From positions 1-54,618 of the forward strand of contig ONMU01000014.1 in assembly GCA_900319035.1 (NCBI GenBank): a DNA stretch of 54,618 bases, given 5' to 3'. This document shows, piece after piece, positions 49,333-54,618 of the stretch (positions are counted from its first letter, which is position 1; every line of letters starts with the position of its first letter). The notes beneath the pieces are model-generated. The model was given only the letters and a program-made list of their open reading frames with translations. It did not search any database and had not been told where the DNA came from. Made by a program: the position numbers and the translations under genes. The DNA is from an uncultured Bacteroidales bacterium. GTDB lineage: Bacteria > Bacteroidota > Bacteroidia > Bacteroidales > Paludibacteraceae.

Positions 49333-51183
49333 ATGCAACGAATCTGTGATTTTATAGCTAAATGGATGGGCGTGATTGTGCTGCTGGTAGCCGCACTAAG
49401 TCTTGTTGTGCCCACTTCGCTCGCGTGGATCGGCACTTGGGTCATCAATCCGATGTTGGGCGTCATCATGTTCGGCATGGGGTTGACCCTTTCGGCGAAT
49501 GACCTCAAGATAGTGCTGAGTCGTCCCAAAGATATCCTCATCGGTTGCCTCACGCAGTTTACCGTCATGCCGCTGTTAGCATGGGCTCTGACCAAGACTT
49601 TCTCGCTCCCGCAAGAAATAGCGATAGGCGTCATCCTCGTCGGCTGTTGTCCGGGAGGAACGGCTTCGAATGTGATCACTTATCTGGCAAAAGGCGACTT
49701 GGCTCTTTCTGTGGGCATGACGGCGGCATCGACTTTGTTTGCGCCAATCCTGACGCCGCTTCTCGTCTGGCTCTTGGCGGGTACGATGGTCGATGTGCAT
49801 ACCACGGGGATGTTAATGAGTATCGTTTATATCGTCATTCTGCCTATTGTATGCGGTTTGCTCTGCCAGCGTTTCATCCCCAAACTCACGCAACGCGTCA
49901 CGCCTTACCTGCCTGCGTTCTCATCCCTTGCGGTAGCGCTTACTGTCGGCATCGTCGTGTCGCATAACGCCGATCGGCTGATGACCGCAGGTATGCTCGT
50001 CGTGCTCGTGGTGATGTTGCATAACCTCTTCGGACTCGGTATCGGCTATCTGGTCGGACAACTGTTGCGTCTGCAACGTCCGAAAAGCGTGGCACTCAGT
50101 ATCGAAGTCGGTATGCAGAACTCCGGTTTGGCTACCTCGCTGGCGGTGATGCACTTTGCCGCATTCCCCTTAGCCACTATTCCCGGAGCTGTCTTCAGCG
50201 TCTGGCATAACATCAGCGGCGCTATCATCGCACGTATCTATTCGCGCCATGCGACAGCCCACAAACCGGTTGCGTTGATCTTTCTCTCCATGCTTCTTTT
50301 GATGGCATGTAACCGTCCGGCTGAGACTTTCATCCCTGCTCCTCCGGACTATCAGGACACCACCATGTGGATCACGCTTGACGGCGATACTGCAGGCTCA
50401 GGAGCGGACATCTTCTATGTTGTCTCTACATGGGAGCAGGATTGGAAGCACGACAGCCTCGTCTGCCATTATGCCGACGTCTGGAATCCCGAACATCGTG
50501 CGCACATGGCGATTGAGATTCGCCGTGCAGCAGCGTATATGTCTCCCGGAAACCGCTTCTATGCGCCTTTCTACCGCCACACGACGATCGACGGATGGGT
50601 CACCCGCAACGAGGACACGATCTACCATCGTACGCGTTTGTCTATGGACGATGTCTGCCGGGCGTTTGACGCGTTCCTCGCACAACGTGATAACTCACGT
50701 CCGCTCGTCATAGCCGGTTTCAGTCAAGGCGGTTTGGCGGTGGTCGAACTGCTCAAACACATGTCTGACGAGACCTTCAACCAGCTGGTGGCGGCTTATG
50801 TCATGGGCTATAAGCTCACTCCGCAAGACACCCTCTGTCCGCATATCCGTCCGGCGCAAGGCGAATTGGATACGCATGTCACCATCTGTTATAATACCGT
50901 CAAGGACGTGCGTTTCATCCAACCCGTCATAGCCGCTTCCTGTGTCTGCATCAATCCCGTCAACTGGCGCACCGATGCCACTCCTGCTACGCTCCACGAC
51001 ACCATTACCGTCTCCGTGGCACCCGAACATGTGCTGGTCGTCAGCGGTTATAGTGGGTCGGAATATCCGCCTTTTGCCGGATTTATCAATGTGGGTGATA
51101 TCCATAGCTGCGAACCATGGCTCTATAGTGACTGTATCCGCCAGAACATCCATGCCCGCACTCAATCGTTCCGGAATTTATGA
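49333..51183 (+). CDS. Fused bile acid:Na+ symporter family protein and DUF3089 esterase-like protein
   Basis: A 616-residue protein. Residues 1-310 are a ten-helix BASS-family transporter (PMLGVIMFGMGLTLSANDLK, GVILVGCCPGGTASNVITYL, GMQNSGLATSLAV). Residues ~340-610 are a DUF3089 alpha/beta hydrolase (NRFYAPFYRHTTIDGW; nucleophile elbow VIAGFSQGG; late PPFAGFINVGDIHSCEPW). The two are joined by ALIFLSMLLLMACNRPAE, which looks exactly like a lipoprotein signal with lipobox L-M-A-C. The join is in frame with no stop. It may be a genuine fusion with an extra membrane helix, or the second part may also start separately (an in-frame TTG lies before IFLSMLLL). Confidence 0.85.
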   Translation: MQRICDFIAKWMGVIVLLVAALSLVVPTSLAWIGTWVINPMLGVIMFGMGLTLSANDLKIVLSRPKDILIGCLTQFTVMPLLAWALTKTFSLPQEIAIGVILVGCCPGGTASNVITYLAKGDLALSVGMTAASTLFAPILTPLLVWLLAGTMVDVHTTGMLMSIVYIVILPIVCGLLCQRFIPKLTQRVTPYLPAFSSLAVALTVGIVVSHNADRLMTAGMLVVLVVMLHNLFGLGIGYLVGQLLRLQRPKSVALSIEVGMQNSGLATSLAVMHFAAFPLATIPGAVFSVWHNISGAIIARIYSRHATAHKPVALIFLSMLLLMACNRPAETFIPAPPDYQDTTMWITLDGDTAGSGADIFYVVSTWEQDWKHDSLVCHYADVWNPEHRAHMAIEIRRAAAYMSPGNRFYAPFYRHTTIDGWVTRNEDTIYHRTRLSMDDVCRAFDAFLAQRDNSRPLVIAGFSQGGLAVVELLKHMSDETFNQLVAAYVMGYKLTPQDTLCPHIRPAQGELDTHVTICYNTVKDVRFIQPVIAASCVCINPVNWRTDATPATLHDTITVSVAPEHVLVVSGYSGSEYPPFAGFINVGDIHSCEPWLYSDCIRQNIHARTQSFRNL

Positions 51184-51293
51184 CATACGACGAGTACATA
51201 GCACAACAGCAACAAGCGATGGATGAGGAGCAGCAGGAGGATAGTTGTTTCCTTGAATACCAGCCAGAAGGGCAATTTGTAAGAGGACATTAA
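51180..51293 (+). CDS. 37-residue acidic Gln-rich protein
   Basis: ATG 51180 overlaps the preceding stop by 4 nt (ATGA). The product begins MTYDEYIAQQQQAMDEEQQE and ends EGQFVRGH. No family is recognised. Tight coupling to the transporter-esterase gene and a sensible amino-acid composition favour a real small protein, but it could also be a truncated remnant. Confidence 0.5.
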   Translation: MTYDEYIAQQQQAMDEEQQEDSCFLEYQPEGQFVRGH

Positions 51294-51322
51294 AGGAAAA
51301 TCTTCATTTTCTTGCAGAATTA

Positions 51323-51355
51323 TTTGCATATATCAATAAAAAGTAGTACCTTTGC
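51323..51355 (+). promoter_or_regulatory. Promoter of AbiE-type operon
   Basis: TTGCATATAT (51324-51333), 13 nt, TACCTTTGC (51347-51355). ATG follows at 51391. Confidence 0.8.
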
Positions 51356-51390
51356 AGCGTGAAATGAAAAGTTGAATAAATCATTTCAAA

Positions 51391-51996
51391 ATGGACAGTA
51401 CGCAAAAGAACATAAAAAGCAGGATTGTAAAGGCAGGAAGAGGTCGTTGTATCTTCTCTCAGGACTTTGCACAGTACGGCACACAAAATGCCGTACGGCT
51501 GGCATTTTTCCGGTTGGTTCAAGAAGGACTAATCATTCGTGTTGCACAGGGAATATATTGGTATCCGAAAATAGACAAAAAGCTTGGGCTTGGCGTGCTC
51601 CTTCCGGACACAGATACGATAGCGTATGCCGTTGCGGCACGAGACAACGCCCATATTGTACCAGATGCCAATGCAGCGCTGAACATGCTGGGTTTCTCTA
51701 CCCAAGTTCCTGCCAACACGGTCTATCTGACCAGCGGCGTGGGAAGGCACATTAACTTGCAAATAGGCAACGGCAACAGCATTCTCTTCAAGCACACGTC
51801 CAACGGAAGCTTGTTTGCTTATAAATCCAAGTTGATGCTTTTGTTGGTACTCTCGATCCGTGAGATTGGACCGAACTTGCGCGACGATGAGAAAGAACTT
51901 ATTCGTAAGCATCTTAGTCATATCAGCGAGAAAGATTACATACACGATATCCAGTTCGTGCCCGGATGGATACGCGATATATTTATCAAGTTATGA
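51391..51996 (+). CDS. AbiEi-like antitoxin (DUF6088)
   Basis: A 201-residue protein with an N-terminal winged-helix region (IKSRIVKAGRGRCIFSQDFA, VRLAFFRLVQEGLIIRVAQG IYW) and the DUF6088/AbiEi middle domain (DTIAYAVAARDNAHIVPDAN, AALNMLGFSTQVP, VYLTSGVGRHINL). In AbiE systems this protein represses the operon and counters the nucleotidyltransferase toxin without a stable complex (type IV). It overlaps the toxin gene by 4 nt (ATGA), supporting the pair. Confidence 0.88.
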   Translation: MDSTQKNIKSRIVKAGRGRCIFSQDFAQYGTQNAVRLAFFRLVQEGLIIRVAQGIYWYPKIDKKLGLGVLLPDTDTIAYAVAARDNAHIVPDANAALNMLGFSTQVPANTVYLTSGVGRHINLQIGNGNSILFKHTSNGSLFAYKSKLMLLLVLSIREIGPNLRDDEKELIRKHLSHISEKDYIHDIQFVPGWIRDIFIKL

Positions 51997-53003
51997 AATA
52001 TTCAGATTTGACAGAAGTTCAGCAGCAGGAACTTCTCATGCAGGCGAACATTGCTACTCGTATTCAGAAGAAGAATATAGAGAAAGACTGGTGGGTAACG
52101 CAAGTGTTGAAAGCCATCTTTGCGCTCCCGTATGCCGAACATCTATCGTTCAAAGGTGGCACGTCCTTGAGCAAGGCGTGGAATATCATCGAGCGTTTCT
52201 CCGAGGATATTGACATCGCTATCAGCCGCGAGTACTTAGGCTTTGCCGGAGAACTGAGCCGTACGCAGGTGAGCGACAAACTGCGTCGTGCTGCGTGCTC
52301 GTTCGTGCGTGAGAAACTATCTGCTGACATCAAGCAGCAACTTATCGCCAATGGCATTCGCGAAGACTTGTTCTCCGTGCATGTGAATATCACCTCTGTT
52401 TCTACGGTTGATCCGGAGGTGGTATATATCGAATACAAATCGCTCTTCCCGTTCGATGACTATGTGCAAAATACAGTCAAAATCGAAGTGGGCGGTCGTA
52501 GCATGTTTGAGCCCTTGCAATCGGTCATGCTCTCTTCTATCATAGATGAGACGTTCCCTAATGCGGCTTTCGTAGAACCTCCTTTTGCCGTCAGTGTCGT
52601 TCGCCCGGAACGTACGTTCTTAGAGAAAGTGATGCTGCTGCACGAAGAGTTTGCAAAGCCCATGGCAGAAGTGCGTACGGAGCGCATGAGTCGCCACTTG
52701 TATGACCTCGAGCGCATGCTGCATACGGATATTGCCGAGCGTGCGTTGAATGACGAAAAGCTCTATCGTGCGGTTGTGGAACATCGTCGTAAGTTTGTCA
52801 ATCTCAAAGGCTTTGATTATGACACACTCTATCCACAGTCACTTTCATTGGAGATACCCGCAGACGTGCTTCCGCTCTGGCGCAAAGACTATGAGAATAT
52901 GCAAGGCTCGATGATCTACGGCAAGTCTGTCTCGTTTGACGAACTGCTTACAGAGATTCGCCAACTCAACGAACGTATCCGTCAGTTGCCTTATACGAAG
53001 TAA
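51993..53003 (+). CDS. AbiEii-like nucleotidyltransferase toxin
   Basis: A 336-residue protein of the AbiEii/DUF1814 family. The polymerase-beta-like nucleotidyltransferase motif is clear: LSFKGGTSLSKAWNIIERFSEDIDIAI is here split as GGTSLSKAW and RFSEDIDIAI, followed by the second-site VVRPERTFLEKVMLLHEE and MSRHLYDLERML. Family members block growth during phage infection by modifying tRNA with nucleotides. ATG 51993 is preferred over an in-frame ATG at 51966 because it overlaps the antitoxin stop. Confidence 0.9.
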   Translation: MKYSDLTEVQQQELLMQANIATRIQKKNIEKDWWVTQVLKAIFALPYAEHLSFKGGTSLSKAWNIIERFSEDIDIAISREYLGFAGELSRTQVSDKLRRAACSFVREKLSADIKQQLIANGIREDLFSVHVNITSVSTVDPEVVYIEYKSLFPFDDYVQNTVKIEVGGRSMFEPLQSVMLSSIIDETFPNAAFVEPPFAVSVVRPERTFLEKVMLLHEEFAKPMAEVRTERMSRHLYDLERMLHTDIAERALNDEKLYRAVVEHRRKFVNLKGFDYDTLYPQSLSLEIPADVLPLWRKDYENMQGSMIYGKSVSFDELLTEIRQLNERIRQLPYTK

Positions 53004-53072
53004 TGTGTGGCGCAGTCTCGATACGGGTGGCGATTACACCGAGGTCGATGGGCACATCTTCCGGAACTAAAG

Positions 53073-53098
53073 CAAGGGCAGCGCAAGCTGCTCTTTGA
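53073..53098 (+). terminator. Possible terminator after AbiE-type operon
   Basis: GGGCAGC-GCAA-GCTGCTC forms a 7-bp hairpin with one imperfect pair, followed by a T-rich stretch. Weak but well placed. Confidence 0.4.
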
Positions 53099-53118
53099 CT
53101 CTTTTCCGACCTATAAAA

Positions 53119-53210
53119 TTCCTATAATTTTGCAAATATTTTCGTAGAACGATCTTTACTTTGACTAAAAATCGGAAAAGTGCGTAGATTTGACTAAAAA
53201 ATTATAGGAA
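53119..53210. repeat. 13-bp inverted repeat with internal direct repeats
   Basis: TTCCTATAATTTT (53119-53131) and its exact complement (53198-53210) flank 66 bp. TTTGACTAAAAA occurs twice between them (53160 and 53190 regions). No coding sequence is enclosed. Significance is unknown; the sequence is AT-rich. Confidence 0.6.
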
Positions 53211-53224
53211 AATTGTATTTTCTC

Positions 53225-53256
53225 TTGCATAATTCAGAAAAAAGCAGTAAATTTGC
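53225..53256 (+). promoter_or_regulatory. Promoter of lipoprotein gene
   Basis: TTGCATAATT, 13 nt, TAAATTTGC (53248-53256); ATG at 53283. Confidence 0.72.
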
Positions 53257-53282
53257 ACGCAAATTTGTTTGAACTATAAAAA

Positions 53283-53681
53283 ATGATTGCTATGAAAAAT
53301 AGTTTTTTTAGATTTTTAGCACTAATTATTGTGTGCTTCGCTGCCTTTTCGTTTCAGTCATGTAAAGATAACAAAGACGACAAATACACTGTCTGGACAG
53401 ATACGGGCACATATGCAGAATTTCAGCAAGCATTCCAAGCAGATCTTCAAGATGGCTATTACGTAAGAATAGAGATTACAAATGATGAATGGAAAGAGAT
53501 TGCCAAAAATCTTGACAATGAGGGGAAACATCGGTGGGATGAGGAAACAATCAAGAAATGGCTCATAAGTAATGGTTTTGGTGAATCCGAAGCGAGGAAA
53601 GAATCATCATGGTTCGCTGTTGTTGACCATGGCTTGTTAGCGACCAGAACAGGTAATCTCGTTTACCTAATTCTGAAATAG
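53283..53681 (+). CDS. Lipoprotein of unknown function
   Basis: A 132-residue protein (an ATG at 53292 gives 129). It has a basic start, a hydrophobic stretch (FLALIIVCFAAFSF) and a lipobox ending FQSC, so it is probably anchored in the outer membrane or inner-membrane outer leaflet. The mature part (WTDTGTYAEFQQAFQADL, WDEETIKKWLISNGFG) is acidic and helical. No family is recognised. It has its own promoter. Confidence 0.78.
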   Translation: MIAMKNSFFRFLALIIVCFAAFSFQSCKDNKDDKYTVWTDTGTYAEFQQAFQADLQDGYYVRIEITNDEWKEIAKNLDNEGKHRWDEETIKKWLISNGFGESEARKESSWFAVVDHGLLATRTGNLVYLILK

Positions 53682-53694
53682 TTCTTGTGTCTAG

Positions 53695-53840
53695 GTTCAC
53701 ATAGGAGCGAAAATGTTCACATAGAAAAGTTCACATAAAAGCTTAACTTTGAATAACGGATACAACTGAAATTAGTAACGGAAGTAGTAACGGAAAGTAA
53801 GGTAAAAAGTAAGGTAAAAAGTAAGGTATAATAGTTCACA
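53695..53840. repeat. Spacer with GTTCACATA and 12-bp repeats
   Basis: GTTCACATA occurs at 53695, 53715 and 53729, with a shorter copy (GTTCACA) at 53834. Between them three tandem 12-bp units GTAAGGTAAAAA lie at 53797-53832, preceded by two GTAACGGAAGTA-like units. No gene is seen here. Confidence 0.8.
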
Positions 53841-53876
53841 AAAAAGGAAGCGACCCATTTGGATCACTTCCTTTTT
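53841..53876. terminator. Bidirectional terminator
   Basis: Arms AAAAAGGAAG and CTTCCTTTTT with further inner pairs and a short loop; A-run on one side and T-run on the other. It separates two convergent transcription units. Confidence 0.8.
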
Positions 53877-53884
53877 CCATTCTC

Positions 53885-53924
53885 TAACTCGTTAATTCGT
53901 ACATTCGTTAACTCGTCATTTCTT
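53885..53924. repeat. Octamer array at the 3' end of the small lipoprotein gene
   Basis: Units TAACTCGT, TAATTCGT, ACATTCGT, TAACTCGT, CATTTCTT. The array covers the stop codon (53916-53918) of the minus-strand gene. Confidence 0.8.
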
Positions 53925-54095
53925 AACTCCGGTGTATTCTTCCTGAGTTTTCGTCACAATCGTAGTCGTGGTCTTTGTGCTGTCAGTCGCCTGCGTATAG
54001 GTCGCAGTCGTGCTGATGGTTCGCCAAGCCTTACATGAGGTCATGCCAAAGGCGAGGCTAACCGCAACTACCGATATGAATAAAAGTTTTTTCAT
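53916..54095 (-). CDS. 59-residue lipoprotein
   Basis: ATG 54095 on the complement. It starts MKKLLFISVVAVSLAFGMTS followed by the lipobox Cys, then KAWRTISTTATY and a Thr-rich tail ending VKK. It lies 2 nt after the stop of a gene with two C-terminal membrane helices. A small Thr-rich lipoprotein after a holin-like gene resembles an outer-membrane spanin (Rz1-like), but this is only a positional inference. Confidence 0.65.
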   Translation of the reverse strand: MKKLLFISVVAVSLAFGMTSCKAWRTISTTATYTQATDSTKTTTTIVTKTQEEYTGVKK

Positions 54096-54097
54096 TG

Positions 54098-54616
54098 TTA
54101 TTCTCCTTTCTGTTTGAATTTGTAGGTGTAATCGACACCCATTATTGCACCGGAGAAGGTGGCAAGCTCGCCGAAGCCGACTAAGAGGCTCTCGTGGATC
54201 TCGCCCTGCGGAGCGATGTACACTCCGCAGAACAAGAGCACTAATCCGCCAATCGCCAGTATCGCGCCGTTGTGCTCCGCATCATAGGCTGCCTTTTCGA
54301 GACTCCAGAGGTACGCCTTCATGGTCTTTTTGCCATCCGGCTGATCCTTCTGAGCAGCGAACGCCATCTGGTCGGCAGAAATCTTCGAGAGGTCCTTGGC
54401 ACGAGCGGCTACGGCAGCTGCGACGGCTGAGAAGCGGTTACGCTGTCTTACCTCGTTGGCAGTGACCGGTGTGGAGCGTTCGTACGAATCCGCCTTGCGG
54501 AGATAGATGCGGGTGCAATTTGGGTTGGTGGTTGCGGCGGTTCGGTGGGTACCGATGAGGTAATCACCACACTTGTGTCCGTCTTTCTTTTTGGGTTTAG
54601 CGAGTGCGCCTTGCAC
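54098..54616 (-). CDS. Two-part protein with C-terminal holin-like membrane domain (start may lie outside window)
   Basis: At least 172 residues; the first visible start is GTG 54616, 2 nt from the edge, so the true start may be further right. Residues 1-110 are basic and Ala-rich (KPKKKDGHKCGDYLIGTHRT, VRQRNRFSAVAAAVAARAKD, AAQKDQPDGKKTMKAYLWSL), like conserved phage-type proteins of Bacteroidota. Residues ~115-165 hold two membrane helices (AILAIGGLVLLFCGVYIAPQ and VGFGELATFSGAIMGVDY) and a basic tail, resembling small holin-like proteins. Function is not assigned. Confidence 0.6.
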   Translation of the reverse strand: MQGALAKPKKKDGHKCGDYLIGTHRTAATTNPNCTRIYLRKADSYERSTPVTANEVRQRNRFSAVAAAVAARAKDLSKISADQMAFAAQKDQPDGKKTMKAYLWSLEKAAYDAEHNGAILAIGGLVLLFCGVYIAPQGEIHESLLVGFGELATFSGAIMGVDYTYKFKQKGE

Positions 54617-54618
54617 AT

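Overview
The window comes from a Bacteroidales (Bacteroidota) chromosome, probably an uncultured gut- or rumen-type lineage. The evidence is a complete type IX secretion core operon (porP/sprF, gldK, gldL, gldM, gldN), Bacteroidota promoters (a -7 box of the TAnnTTTG type), a type A T9SS sorting domain, and typical families such as DUF2795, DUF3098, SpmA/SpmB fusion, acyl-ACP thioesterase, DUF4886 and DUF4143. No complete IS element, CRISPR array or rRNA is visible.

Layout. (1) 1-11.2 kb, minus strand: an outer-membrane barrel gene, then a giant (>3,395 codon, 3' end outside the window) secreted repeat protein. (2) 11.5-15.7 kb: a secreted endonuclease/exonuclease/phosphatase and a modular PL1 pectate lyase, convergent, sharing a 17-bp palindrome that encodes the end of both proteins. 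(3) 15.8-19.1 kb: ybeY, SpmAB-like membrane protein, methyltransferase, cobalamin adenosyltransferase. (4) 19.2-32.2 kb, plus strand: DUF2795, the T9SS operon, ftsX, DUF3098, uppP, truB, queA, ung, polA. (5) 32.4-37.8 kb: DUF4886 hydrolase, tRNA-Arg(ACG) on the opposite strand, flavodoxin, AraC regulator, PL9 pectate lyase, Hsp20. (6) 38.0-44.6 kb, minus strand: flavodoxin-family pseudogene, sugar kinase, acyl-ACP thioesterase, an internally deleted NADPH-dependent oxidoreductase, umuC/umuD, a Cthe_2159-type carbohydrate-binding beta-helix protein, a small secreted protein. (7) 44.8-51.3 kb, plus strand: xpt, YjbR protein, acetyltransferase, unknown protein, DUF4143 ATPase behind three 33-bp-spaced iterons, EFR1 flavodoxin-ferredoxin, a transporter-esterase fusion. 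(8) 51.4-54.6 kb: an AbiEi/AbiEii-type toxin-antitoxin pair, a lipoprotein, and a possibly phage-derived holin-like/lipoprotein pair at the right edge.

The secretion operon could export several of the products seen here: the PL9 enzyme with its sorting domain, the PL1 lyase and nuclease with their common C-terminal tail, and the giant protein. PL1, PL9 and the Cthe_2159-type protein suggest pectin or polygalacturonate use.

Most unusual features. (a) Many short spacers are made of degenerate tandem repeats of 7, 8, 9, 11 or 12 bp with a different unit at every locus. Several overlap stop codons, and similar arrays sit inside coding sequences. (b) A perfect 59-bp direct repeat lies at the start of polA and, in frame, 1,026 bp downstream where a proofreading domain would be expected. 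(c) Fourteen promoters share an extended -33 element (TTGCATATRT type) exactly 13 nt before the -7 box; on the minus strand three of them overlap the terminator of the preceding gene. (d) The DUF4143 ATPase gene is preceded by three 11-bp repeats at exact 33-bp spacing.
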